A stretch of DNA of 13,985 bases from Rhodospirillales bacterium (GTDB lineage: Bacteria; Pseudomonadota; Alphaproteobacteria; ATCC43930; CGMCC-115725). Under the pieces are notes generated by a model, which searched no databases, had not been told where the DNA came from, and worked only from the letters and a program-made list of their open reading frames with translations. Positions 1 to 5,971 of this stretch are shown here, one piece after another. Where the stretch lies: contig JAATGI010000485.1 in NCBI GenBank assembly GCA_015654725.1, positions 1-13,985 on the forward strand. Direction: 5' to 3'. Each line of letters opens with the position of its first letter. Position 1 is the stretch's first letter. A program made the translations under genes and the position numbers.

Positions 1-170
1 ACATCGAGGATCAAGAGATCGAAGCTGACGCCGGCGAGGTGCTGGCGCGCCTCGGCGGCGTCGCCCGCGGTGGTGACGCGAAAGCCTTGATCGCTCAGAT
101 ACTGGCGCAGCAGCGAGCGCAGCCGCAAATCGTCATCGACGACAAGGAGGTGAGGTTCGGCGACGCTCAT
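1..170 (-). CDS. Response regulator, N-terminal receiver domain (PetR/OmpR-like), partial
   Basis: Only the first 56 complete codons are present; the gene runs off the left edge. The start is ATG at 170. The visible protein is the beginning of a CheY-type receiver domain: a hydrophobic first strand leading into three acidic residues (D12-D14), and a second strand ending in LILDV, where D56 is the expected phospho-acceptor aspartate. The output domain is outside the window. The gene lies 36 bases downstream of the MarR-type gene on the same strand, so the two are probably co-transcribed. A MarR regulator followed by an OmpR-type regulator matches what I recall of the petP-petR pair of Rhodobacter, which was linked to respiratory and photosynthetic growth. 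That identity is from memory and is not proven by these few residues. No histidine kinase is seen in the window. Confidence 0.88.
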   Translation of the reverse strand, partial: MSVAEPHLLVVDDDLRLRSLLRQYLSDQGFRVTTAGDAAEARQHLAGVSFDLLILD

Positions 171-206
171 GGCGCGACTATAGCAGGCCCGGCCCCGCCC
201 GCACCG

Positions 207-698
207 TCACTTGGTCTCGCGATCGAAATGGCGGCGGTCGGCGACGTCGCCGATAATCGCCAGCATCACCTTGCGGAAGCCTTCGACCGCGTCCGGCCCG
301 GCCTCGCGATAGGCGCGGGCCACCCGCCGCCGCTGGTTCTCCGACAAATCCCGCTCCAGCGCGAGGCCGTTCTTGGTCAATTCCAAGAGGCGTTGGCGGC
401 GATCGCGGCTGCCCGGCGTCTGCAGCACGAAGCCCTGCCGCACCAGTTGGCCCAGCACCCGGCTCAGACTCTGCTTGGTAATGCGTAGAATGCCGAGGAG
501 TTCGGTCACGCTCATGCCGGGATGGCGGCCGACGAAATAAATCACGCGATGATGGGCGCGGCCGAAGCCATATTTCGCCAGCATCGCATCGGGCTCATGC
601 GTGAAATCGCGATAGCCGTAAAACAGCAACTCGATCCCCTGCCGCAATTCGGTTTCGCGCAAGGATGGCGGGGATGCCATGGATTTTATGTCAGACAT
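207..698 (-). CDS. MarR-family transcriptional regulator (PetP-like)
   Basis: The 163-residue protein has the size and layout of a MarR-family winged-helix DNA-binding regulator. An N-terminal helical dimerisation part contains the stretch FGRAHHRVIYFVGRHPGMS (about residues 45-63). A helix-turn-helix follows (about 64-93), with ITKQSLSRVLGQL as recognition helix, then a wing carrying DRRQR (99-103), then C-terminal dimerisation helices. The FGRAHHR...ITKQSL pattern resembles the PetP subgroup of alphaproteobacteria. The gene is followed after 36 bases by a response regulator, and it is divergent from ilvE. The chosen ATG (698) has no clear Shine-Dalgarno; a second in-frame ATG at 680 is possible. 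A dyad overlaps the start codon and may be an autoregulatory operator. The ligand and target genes are unknown. Family assignment is secure; the PetP label is tentative. Confidence 0.9.
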   Translation of the reverse strand: MSDIKSMASPPSLRETELRQGIELLFYGYRDFTHEPDAMLAKYGFGRAHHRVIYFVGRHPGMSVTELLGILRITKQSLSRVLGQLVRQGFVLQTPGSRDRRQRLLELTKNGLALERDLSENQRRRVARAYREAGPDAVEGFRKVMLAIIGDVADRRHFDRETK

Positions 699-704
699 GT
701 TGAC
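690..704. promoter_or_regulatory. Candidate operator: 15-base dyad over the MarR start codon
   Basis: The sequence GTCAgACATGTTGAC is an inverted repeat with seven-base arms, GTCAACA and TGTTGAC, perfect apart from one bulged G at 694. It covers the ATG of the MarR-type gene (696-698) and overlaps the TTGACT of the putative ilvE promoter. MarR proteins commonly bind short dyads between divergent genes, so this is a plausible site for autoregulation and for control of ilvE. This is inference only; the half-site has not been compared with other genomes. Confidence 0.3.
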
Positions 705-729
705 TTATTCTGATTCATTTTGTTATACC
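700..729 (+). promoter_or_regulatory. Putative sigma-70 type promoter for ilvE
   Basis: TTGACT (700-705) matches the -35 consensus at five of six positions. TATACC (724-729) shares TATA with the -10 consensus at a spacing of 18 bases. The stretch is clearly more AT-rich than its surroundings and lies about 50 bases before the ilvE start. The Shine-Dalgarno AGGGAGG follows at 764-770, ten bases before the ilvE ATG. No transcription start has been mapped, so this is a motif-based guess. Confidence 0.4.
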
Positions 730-780
730 GATCAAGCGCAGAACGAAAGATTAGTGCGGAAATAGGGAGGCAAATCGCTC

Positions 781-1680
781 ATGTTAACCGGACCTTCCTT
801 CGACGACCGCGATGGCGTGATTTGGCTCGACGGTCATCTGGTGCCTTGGCGCGACGCCAAGATCCATGTTCTTACCCACGGGCTGCACTATGCCAGCGCC
901 GTGTTCGAGGGCGAGCGGGTCTATAACGGCACCATCTTCAAGCTCCGCGACCATACCGAGCGGCTGATCAATTCCGGCCGCATCCTCGGCTTCGAGATTC
1001 CGTGGAGCGCCGCCGAGATCGACCGCGCCTGTTACGACGTGATCCGCAAGCTCGGCCTAACCGACGCCTATGTCCGCCCGATCGCCTGGCGCGGCCCGGA
1101 GCAGATGGGCGTGGCGGCGCAAGCGACCAAGATCCACATGGCGATCGCGGCCTGGCAGTGGCCGTCCTATTTCTCGCCGGAGGCCCGGCTCAAGGGCATC
1201 CGCATGATGTGGTCGCCCTGGGCACGGCCCGCCCCCAACACCGCGCCGACGGCGGCCAAGGCCGCGGGCCTCTATATGATCTGTACCCTCGCCAAGCATG
1301 ATGCCGAGGCTGCGGGCTATGACGACGCCATGATGCTCGATTGGCGCGGCCAGATCGCCGAAGCGACCGGCGCCAACATCTTTCTCGTCATCAAAGGCGA
1401 GATTCACACGCCGACGCCGGACTGTTTCCTCGACGGCATCACCCGCAAAACCGTGATCGATCTCGCCCGGAAGCGCGGCATCAAGATCGTCGAGCGCGCG
1501 ATCTGGCCCGAGGAATTCAAGCAGGCCGACGAAGTCTTCATCACCGGCACCGCCGCCGAAGTGACGCCGGTCTCGGAGATCGGCGACTATCGGTTCACGC
1601 CCGGCAAGGTATGCCAGATGCTGATCGCGGATTTCGACCGCCTCGTCGGCCGCGAGCCGGCAAAGGCAAGCGCGGCTTAG
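781..1680 (+). CDS. ilvE: Branched-chain-amino-acid aminotransferase
   Basis: A PLP-dependent fold-type IV aminotransferase that transfers the amino group between glutamate and the keto acids of leucine, isoleucine and valine. It is a cytoplasmic enzyme of branched-chain amino acid synthesis. The 299-residue length fits the family. Visible marks are the N-terminal THGLHYASAVFEGERVYNG region (residues 32-50), the lysine expected to carry PLP at K160 within TAAKAAGLYM, EATGANIFLV (E194), the DGITRKTVIDLA segment (218-229), and TGTAAEVTPV (256-265), which helps hold the cofactor phosphate. The ATG at 781 is preceded by a strong AGGGAGG at 764-770. The gene stands alone on the plus strand, divergent from the MarR gene, and converges with moaE with seven bases between them. 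A D-amino acid aminotransferase or aminodeoxychorismate lyase is less likely because length and motifs match IlvE best. Confidence 0.95.
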   Translation: MLTGPSFDDRDGVIWLDGHLVPWRDAKIHVLTHGLHYASAVFEGERVYNGTIFKLRDHTERLINSGRILGFEIPWSAAEIDRACYDVIRKLGLTDAYVRPIAWRGPEQMGVAAQATKIHMAIAAWQWPSYFSPEARLKGIRMMWSPWARPAPNTAPTAAKAAGLYMICTLAKHDAEAAGYDDAMMLDWRGQIAEATGANIFLVIKGEIHTPTPDCFLDGITRKTVIDLARKRGIKIVERAIWPEEFKQADEVFITGTAAEVTPVSEIGDYRFTPGKVCQMLIADFDRLVGREPAKASAA

Positions 1681-1687
1681 ATTTCCG

Positions 1688-2140
1688 TCAATCCGTCGTC
1701 CACCGCGTCGCGGCTTCGTCGTCGCGCGATTCGGCATCGACCCAGCGCGGGCCGTCCGGCGTTTCCTCCTGTTTCCAGAACGGCGCCTTGGTCTTGAGAT
1801 AATCGACCAGGAATTCGCAGGCCTGAAACGCCGCCTCGCGGTGCGCCGAGGCGGTCGCCACCAGCACGATGCGCTCGCCCCGTTCGAGCCGGCCGTAGCG
1901 ATGAACGATCAGACTCGCGGCGAGCGGCCAGCGCCGGTTCGCTTCTTCCTCGATGCGCGCCAATTCGCGCTCGGTCATGCCGGGATAATGTTCGAGCGTC
2001 ATTGCGCCGACCGCCTTGTCGCCGGCCATGTCGCGCACCAGCCCGAGGAAGCAGGCGACGCCGCCGACGCCGGTCTTGCCGCGCGTCAGCGCCTCGAGCT
2101 CGCGGCCGATATCGAAATCCTCGCGCTGGACACGGATCAT
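1688..2140 (-). CDS. moaE: Molybdopterin synthase catalytic (large) subunit MoaE
   Basis: MoaE is the large subunit of molybdopterin synthase. It converts cyclic pyranopterin monophosphate to molybdopterin using sulfur carried on the C-terminus of MoaD. The 150-residue protein is full length. It shows the family marks GGVACFLGLVRD (26-37), LEHYPGMTE (49-57), an HRYGRLERGE loop (80-89), a HREAAFQACE helix (100-109) and DYLKTKAPFWKQE (113-125). K116 and K123 keep the seven-residue spacing of the two active-site lysines known in Escherichia coli MoaE (K119 and K126). The start ATG directly abuts the moaD stop codon, which suggests translational coupling and equal supply of the two subunits. The acidic tail after about residue 137 is variable. 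It is the last gene of the minus-strand run and ends seven bases from the ilvE stop; no terminator hairpin was seen between them. Confidence 0.96.
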   Translation of the reverse strand: MIRVQREDFDIGRELEALTRGKTGVGGVACFLGLVRDMAGDKAVGAMTLEHYPGMTERELARIEEEANRRWPLAASLIVHRYGRLERGERIVLVATASAHREAAFQACEFLVDYLKTKAPFWKQEETPDGPRWVDAESRDDEAATRWTTD

Positions 2141-2392
2141 TCAGCCCCCCGTGACCGGCGGGAAGAGCGCGACCTCGTCACCCGGTTTGACCGGATGGCG
2201 CCCATCCACATAAGTCTGATTGACGGCGACACGCACCAGCTTGTCGTTGCCCAGCGCGTCGGCGAAGCGCGGCCCCCGGCTTTTGAGCCATTCGACCAGG
2301 CCCGCCACGTCGGTCACGCCGCCGGGCGGCTCGAGCACCTCCTCGGCGATGCCGATCTTGGTCCTGAGCCAAGCGAAATAAAGGAGCTTCAT
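2141..2392 (-). CDS. moaD: Molybdopterin synthase sulfur-carrier (small) subunit MoaD
   Basis: An 83-residue ubiquitin-fold sulfur carrier. It starts with MKLLYFAWLR, typical of MoaD, has the DGRHPVKPGDEVALFPPV segment before the end, and terminates in the diagnostic Gly-Gly. In the known pathway this C-terminus is adenylated by MoeB and then thiocarboxylated, and it inserts into the MoaE active site to donate sulfur. The gene immediately precedes moaE with no gap. MoeB is not in the window. No obvious Shine-Dalgarno precedes the ATG at 2392. The 59-base gap to mobB upstream includes a small inverted repeat at the mobB end. Confidence 0.95.
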   Translation of the reverse strand: MKLLYFAWLRTKIGIAEEVLEPPGGVTDVAGLVEWLKSRGPRFADALGNDKLVRVAVNQTYVDGRHPVKPGDEVALFPPVTGG

Positions 2393-2447
2393 GGGAAGTA
2401 GCTAAGCGCTGGCGGCCGATTAGGCAAGTTGCCGTCGTCCGTCATCG

Positions 2448-2462
2448 GTTCTCAGCGAGAAC
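2448..2462. repeat. Small perfect inverted repeat at the mobB stop codon
   Basis: GTTCTC and GAGAAC flank a three-base loop (AGC) and include the mobB stop codon (2452-2454). It could form a short hairpin in the mobB-moaD transcript. There is no T-run after it on the minus strand, so it is not a classical intrinsic terminator. Confidence 0.4.
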
Positions 2463-2982
2463 TCTTACTGACGACTGATAACTGAAAACGGGCAACGATA
2501 AATTCCGCGATGCCCGCGGCATCGTTCCAATCGAATTGCGGCACGGCGGTGCCGGTCACGGGCACGTCGCGGGCGATGGCGACGATGTGCGGATCGTCGG
2601 GCGCCAGCAGCGGCTTGGCCAGGCTGGAGCGATAGACTTCGAGCTTGGGGATCGGCTCGCGCCTGAAGCCCTCGACGATGACGAGGTCGGCGGCGGCGAG
2701 GCGCGCCAACAACGCATCGAGCGACGGCTCGGCCTCGTCCTTCAACTCGTGGATCAGCGCCCAGCGCCGCGACGAGGCGATCATCACCTCGCTCGCCCCG
2801 GCCTGGCGATGGCGCCAGCTATCCTTGCCCGGCCGGTCGAGCTCGAAGTCGTGATGGGTATGCTTCACGGTGGCGACGCGCAGGCCGCGCGCCGCCAGCA
2901 CCGGCAGCACTCGCTCCAACAGCGTGGTCTTGCCGGCGCCGCTCCAACCGGCGAGACCGAAGACGTGTTGCGCTTGAGTCAT
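2452..2982 (-). CDS. mobB: Molybdopterin-guanine dinucleotide biosynthesis adapter protein MobB
   Basis: A P-loop GTP-binding protein that assists attachment of GMP to molybdopterin, the step carried out by MobA, to make the bis-MGD cofactor. Of 176 residues, the Walker A loop is GWSGAGKTT (residues 12-20, K18). The family block VKHTHHDFELDRPGKDSWRH (39-58) and the AGASE segment follow. The second block DLVIVEGFRREPIPKLEVYR (99-118) has E104 in the expected place. The ATG at 2982 lies close to the palindromic element upstream. The extreme C-terminus (about residues 167-176, QLSVVSKSSR) is encoded by a short heptamer repeat and looks unlike a conserved domain end, so the original stop may have been altered. 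The gene sits between pgsA and moaD, where related genomes as I recall them often have none. MobA is not in the window. Confidence 0.94.
   Translation of the reverse strand: MTQAQHVFGLAGWSGAGKTTLLERVLPVLAARGLRVATVKHTHHDFELDRPGKDSWRHRQAGASEVMIASSRRWALIHELKDEAEPSLDALLARLAAADLVIVEGFRREPIPKLEVYRSSLAKPLLAPDDPHIVAIARDVPVTGTAVPQFDWNDAAGIAEFIVARFQLSVVSKSSR
2467..2487. repeat. Three tandem ACTGnnn heptamers in the mobB 3' end
   Basis: Read on the plus strand the units are ACTGACG, ACTGATA and ACTGAAA, three contiguous seven-base steps. They encode part of the non-conserved C-terminal tail of MobB. The form recalls short tandem heptamer repeats seen in some bacterial genomes. With only three imperfect units, chance remains possible. 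Confidence 0.45.
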
Positions 2983-2995
2983 GCTCGCGAATAAA

Positions 2996-3134
2996 CCCCT
3001 CCCCCTTGACGGGGGAGGGAAACGAGACGTCGAAGACGTCGAGTGGGCGGGGGTGTTTTTTCGGTCCGTTCACCCCGACCCGAAATCTCGCGCTGTCGCG
3101 CTCGATTTCCGCCCTCCCCCATCAAGGGGGAGGG
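2996..3134. repeat. Palindromic intergenic element (MITE/REP-like), 139 bp
   Basis: This fills most of the 169-base gap between pgsA and mobB. Each end is a near-identical 23-base hairpin: CCCTCCCCC (2997-3005) with GGGGGAGGG (3011-3019), and CCCTCCCCC (3112-3120) with GGGGGAGGG (3126-3134). The five-base loops TTGAC and ATCAA are nearly reverse complements, so the two ends are in inverted orientation. Inside, GGGCGGGGGTG (3045-3055) pairs with CACCCCGACCC (3071-3081) apart from two bases, around a T-rich centre. The whole can fold into one long cruciform. Similar elements with CCCTCCCCCTTGATGGGGGAGGG ends are, to my recollection, dispersed in many alphaproteobacterial genomes. No coding capacity or target duplication is seen. 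It may weaken read-through from pgsA into mobB, but it has no clean T-run terminator. Confidence 0.85.
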
Positions 3135-3151
3135 AAAATTCCGCGCTGGCA

Positions 3152-3748
3152 TTAGGGAACACCATGCGGCTTCGGCTCTTTGACGACCACGGGCTCGTCG
3201 CCGATATGGGTCATGCCGGCGCGCAGATAATCATAGCCCGTCACCAGGGTCAGCCCGGCCGCGATCCAGAGCAGCAACTCGCCGATCATGCGGACATGGA
3301 GGCCGCTCGGCCCGGAATCGCCGACCAGCAATACGCCGATCGCGATCATCTGGATCGCGGTCTTCCATTTGGCGAGGCGCGAGACCGGCAGCGGCACGCT
3401 CAAGGTGGCGAGATGCTCGCGCAGGCCCGAGACCAGAATCTCGCGCGCGAGAATGACCAGCGCCGGAAAGATTGCCGCCGCCGACATGCGATTGAGCGCG
3501 ACCAGCATGAACAGCACCGTCGCCACCAGAAGCTTGTCGGCGATGGGATCGAGGACGCGGCCCCAGGCCGATTGCTGATGCCAGCGCCGGGCGAGCTGGC
3601 CATCGAGCCAGTCGGTGAAACCGGCCAGCGCGAATAGAACGCAGCCGGCCCACGGCCCGTACGGCGGGTCGATAAAGAAGGTCAGAATCACGAGCGGAAT
3701 CGCGACGATCCGCGACAACGTCAGCAGATTGGGCAAATTCATCGGCAT
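3152..3748 (-). CDS. pgsA: CDP-diacylglycerol--glycerol-3-phosphate 3-phosphatidyltransferase
   Basis: An inner-membrane enzyme that makes phosphatidylglycerophosphate from CDP-diacylglycerol and glycerol-3-phosphate, the first committed step to phosphatidylglycerol and cardiolipin. The protein carries the complete CDP-alcohol phosphatidyltransferase signature D-x2-DG-x2-AR-x8-G-x3-D-x3-D, starting at DWLDGQLAR and ending at LDPIADK (about residues 46-71 from the chosen start). It has several hydrophobic segments, and MNLPNLLTLSRI at the N-terminus is typical of PgsA. The ATG at 3748 is chosen because GCAGGG (3757-3762) lies eight bases upstream. The frame opens at a GTG at 3757, and an ATG at 3742 is a further option. 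Length is 198 residues, normal for the family. The gene follows uvrC by about 24 bases, a known alphaproteobacterial arrangement. Confidence 0.95.
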   Translation of the reverse strand: MPMNLPNLLTLSRIVAIPLVILTFFIDPPYGPWAGCVLFALAGFTDWLDGQLARRWHQQSAWGRVLDPIADKLLVATVLFMLVALNRMSAAAIFPALVILAREILVSGLREHLATLSVPLPVSRLAKWKTAIQMIAIGVLLVGDSGPSGLHVRMIGELLLWIAAGLTLVTGYDYLRAGMTHIGDEPVVVKEPKPHGVP

Positions 3749-3772
3749 GGCCAACACCCTGCGGCGGCAATT

Positions 3773-5665
3773 TTACCCGCCGGAATGAAAATGATCATAA
3801 ATCTTTTTGGCGACATTCCCGCTGATGCCGGCGACCCGTTCGAGATCGACCAACCCGGCCCGCGAAACGCCCCGCGCGGAGCCGAAATGATTGAGGAGCG
3901 CGCGCTTGCGCCGCGCGCCGATGCCGGCGATCTCGTCCAAGGGCGAGGCGCCGATATGCTTGGCGCGCCGCGCGCGGTGGGTCCCGATGGCGAAACGGTG
4001 CGCCTCGTCGCGCAGGCGCTGCAGGAAATAGAGCACCGGGTCCTTCGGATCGAGGCTCAGCGGCTCGTGCCCGGCGCGGAAAAAGCGCTCGCGCCCGGCA
4101 TTGCGGTCCGGCCCCTTGGCGATGGCGACGACGGCGATGTCGCCGATGCCGAGATCGGCCAAAACGGTATTGACCTGGGCGAGCTGGCCGGCGCCGCCAT
4201 CGATCAAGAGCAAATCCGGCCAATTGGCGCTCTCCCGCGCCGGATCTTCCTTGAGCGCGCGGGCGAAGCGCCGGGTCAGCACCTCGCGCATCATGGCGAA
4301 ATCGTCGCCCGCCGCGTCCTCGTCGCGGATGTTGAATTTGCGGTAGGCGTTTTTGACGAAGCCCTCCGGCCCGGCGACGATCATGCCGCCGACCGCGTCG
4401 CTGCCCTGGATATGGCTGTTGTCATAGACCTCGACGCGCTTGGGCGCGGCTTCGAGGCCGAAGGTCGTCGCCACGCCTTGCAGCAATTTCTGTTGCGCCG
4501 AACTCTCGGCGAGCCGCCGGCCCAGAGCCTCGCGCGCGTTGATGAGGGCGTGATTGACCAGCTGGAGCTTTTCGCCCCGCTGCGGCACCTGTAACTCGAT
4601 GCGATGGCCCGCGCGCGTGGCCAAGGCCTCGGCAATCAACGCCAGTTCCGGCGGCGCATGGCTCAGCAGCACCAGCCGGGGCGGCTCCTTGTCGGCATAG
4701 AATTGGCCGAGAAAGGCGCCAAGCACGTCCGCGACATCGAGCTCGCGCGCGTGGCTCGGATAATACGCGCGGTTGCCCCAATTCTGGCCGCCGCGGAAGA
4801 AAAACACCTGGACGCAGGTATGGCCGCCGGCCTGATGCGCGGCGACGATATCGGCGTCGCCGAGATCGCGGACATTGATGTCTTGATGGCCTTGAATGTC
4901 GGTGAGCGCGCGGATGCGATCGCGCACCAGCGCCGCCGCCTCGAACGCCTTGGCCTCGGCCAGCTCGTGCATGCGCGCGGCGAGGCGCTGCTGCACCTCC
5001 TGGCTGCGGCCGGCGAGAAAGCCTTTTGCCTCGGTCACGAGTTTGGCGTAGCCCGCCTGGTCGATGCGGCCGACGCACGGCGCGCTGCAGCGCTTGATCT
5101 GATAGAGCAGGCAGGGCCGCGTCCGGCTGGCGAAGATGCTGTCGCTGCAAGAGCGAAGGAGAAAGGCGCGCTGCAACGCGATCAAGGTGCGATTGACCGA
5201 ACCCGCCGAGGCGAACGGGCCGAAATAATCGCCCTGCCCGTCATGGCCGCCGCGATGCTTGGTCAGCAGCGGAAAGTCGGTGTTGCCGGTGAGATGGATA
5301 TAGGGGAACGACTTGTCGTCGCGCAGGATGATATTGTAGCGCGGCTCCAACCGCTTGATGAGGTTGCTTTCCAGGAGCAGCGCCTCGACCTCGGTGTGGG
5401 TCAGAATCACTTCGAGCTTGCGGGTCTCGGCGACCATGCGCTGGAGCCGGTGCGGCAGCGCGGCGAAATGGGTGTAATTGGCGACCCGCGCCTTGAGGTT
5501 CCTGGCCTTGCCGACATAGAGCGCGTCGCCCCTGCCATTGAGCATGCGGTAGACGCCTGGCGAGGGCGGCAAGGTGGCGAGGCCGGCGCGAACGACGCCA
5601 AGCCCCTGCCCGCCCGGCTCGGCCTGGTCCTTGCCGCCGCTCATATCGTGCCGGATTTCCGCCAT
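3773..5665 (-). CDS. uvrC: UvrABC excinuclease subunit C
   Basis: UvrC makes both incisions in nucleotide excision repair after UvrAB finds the lesion. All domains are present in 630 residues. A GIY-YIG nuclease domain (about 31-110) has PGVY and LYVGKARN, with E99 as the expected metal ligand. Four cysteines, C173, C185, C193 and C197, have the x11, x7, x3 spacing reported to bind a 4Fe-4S cluster in Escherichia coli UvrC. A UVR motif lies around 219-254. The RNase H-like nuclease contains YDNSH (D415, H418), LLIDGG (D489) and DEAHRFA (H556). C-terminal helix-hairpin-helix repeats span about 572-627. About 30 residues precede the nuclease core; the ATG at 5665 has no clear Shine-Dalgarno and an ATG at 5644 is equally possible. 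It likely forms an operon with pgsA downstream. Confidence 0.97.
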   Translation of the reverse strand: MAEIRHDMSGGKDQAEPGGQGLGVVRAGLATLPPSPGVYRMLNGRGDALYVGKARNLKARVANYTHFAALPHRLQRMVAETRKLEVILTHTEVEALLLESNLIKRLEPRYNIILRDDKSFPYIHLTGNTDFPLLTKHRGGHDGQGDYFGPFASAGSVNRTLIALQRAFLLRSCSDSIFASRTRPCLLYQIKRCSAPCVGRIDQAGYAKLVTEAKGFLAGRSQEVQQRLAARMHELAEAKAFEAAALVRDRIRALTDIQGHQDINVRDLGDADIVAAHQAGGHTCVQVFFFRGGQNWGNRAYYPSHARELDVADVLGAFLGQFYADKEPPRLVLLSHAPPELALIAEALATRAGHRIELQVPQRGEKLQLVNHALINAREALGRRLAESSAQQKLLQGVATTFGLEAAPKRVEVYDNSHIQGSDAVGGMIVAGPEGFVKNAYRKFNIRDEDAAGDDFAMMREVLTRRFARALKEDPARESANWPDLLLIDGGAGQLAQVNTVLADLGIGDIAVVAIAKGPDRNAGRERFFRAGHEPLSLDPKDPVLYFLQRLRDEAHRFAIGTHRARRAKHIGASPLDEIAGIGARRKRALLNHFGSARGVSRAGLVDLERVAGISGNVAKKIYDHFHSGG

Positions 5666-5685
5666 AATTCAGCGGCGGTTTCAGA

Positions 5686-5707
5686 TATCCACGAATCCTG
5701 TGGATAA
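5686..5707. promoter_or_regulatory. DnaA-box dyad upstream of uvrC
   Basis: TATCCAC (5686-5692) and GTGGATA (5700-5706) form a perfect seven-base inverted repeat around a seven-base spacer. The right arm extends to TGTGGATAA (5699-5707), an exact complement of the classic DnaA box TTATCCACA. The left arm, ATATCCACG, matches the box at seven of nine positions. The site is 20-40 bases upstream of the uvrC start. It may be a DnaA-responsive control site. A single such pair is not enough to call a replication origin. Confidence 0.4.
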
Positions 5708-5807
5708 ATCTGTTGGCAACGCCCTGCGGCAAGCCGCCGCGGCGCTGTAATGCGGGGCTTTTCGCCCTCTGCATAAAAATGAGGCATCAAATTCAAGCCT
5801 TTGAAAA

Positions 5808-5831
5808 GACTTGATATAATCAAAGTCAAGT
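5808..5831. promoter_or_regulatory. AT-rich nested dyad, regulator unknown
   Basis: Several inverted pairs are superimposed: ACTTGA (5809-5814) with TCAAGT (5826-5831), GACTT (5808-5812) with AAGTC (5823-5827), and TTGAT (5811-5815) with ATCAA (5819-5823). The last resembles an FNR/FixK half-site pair, but the spacing is three bases and not the usual four. A further TTCAAG half-site lies at 5792-5797. A TATAAT hexamer (5815-5820) sits within it on the plus strand. The structure looks like a regulator-binding site for the uvrC-pgsA transcript, but no regulator can be named. Confidence 0.3.
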
Positions 5832-5971
5832 GTAATTCATTCGTCATTCGCGAGAATCATCTTGGCCCTGCGATAGGGTGACCCGGCGACCCGACCCGCT
5901 GTGCACAAGTGGCGACGGCGACAGTTCGATGATAGGGGGTTGGGGGTTGGAATCGCGGCCCTTTCCATGAT

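Larger units (their letters stand above)
5666..5971. other. 306-base intergenic region between folB and uvrC
   Basis: I see no convincing gene here. The middle (about 5770-5850) is strikingly AT-rich for this genome. It contains a DnaA-box dyad (5686-5707), a nested dyad with a TATAAT on the plus strand (5808-5831, TATAAT at 5815-5820), a near-DnaA box TGTGCACAA (5900-5908) and a tandem GGGGGTT pair (about 5935-5948). The uvrC promoter probably lies here, on the minus strand, but no clear -35/-10 pair could be chosen. A 68-codon reading frame crossing this region into uvrC (5641-5847, minus) resembles nothing I recognise and is not called. No intrinsic terminator for folB was found. Confidence 0.6.

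Noticed and set aside
2448..2462. A LexA box at GTTC-N7-GAAC
   Set aside because: The alphaproteobacterial LexA site is the direct repeat GTTC-N7-GTTC, and the position at the 3' end of mobB is not a promoter.
2996..3134. The GC-rich hairpins as intrinsic terminators
   Set aside because: Neither hairpin is followed by a T-run on the strand of transcription, and the paired inverted layout fits a repeat element better.
4604..5707. A 367-codon plus-strand frame opposite uvrC
   Set aside because: It is a shadow of uvrC, whose domains and catalytic residues are all intact.
5641..5847. A 68-codon minus-strand frame upstream of and overlapping the uvrC start
   Set aside because: No recognisable motif, and it overlaps the uvrC start in another frame; the AT-rich part looks regulatory. 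It is kept only as a possible leader peptide.
5686..5908. A chromosomal replication origin
   Set aside because: Only one exact DnaA box and two imperfect ones are present, and there is no dnaA, parA, hemE or similar origin-linked gene nearby.
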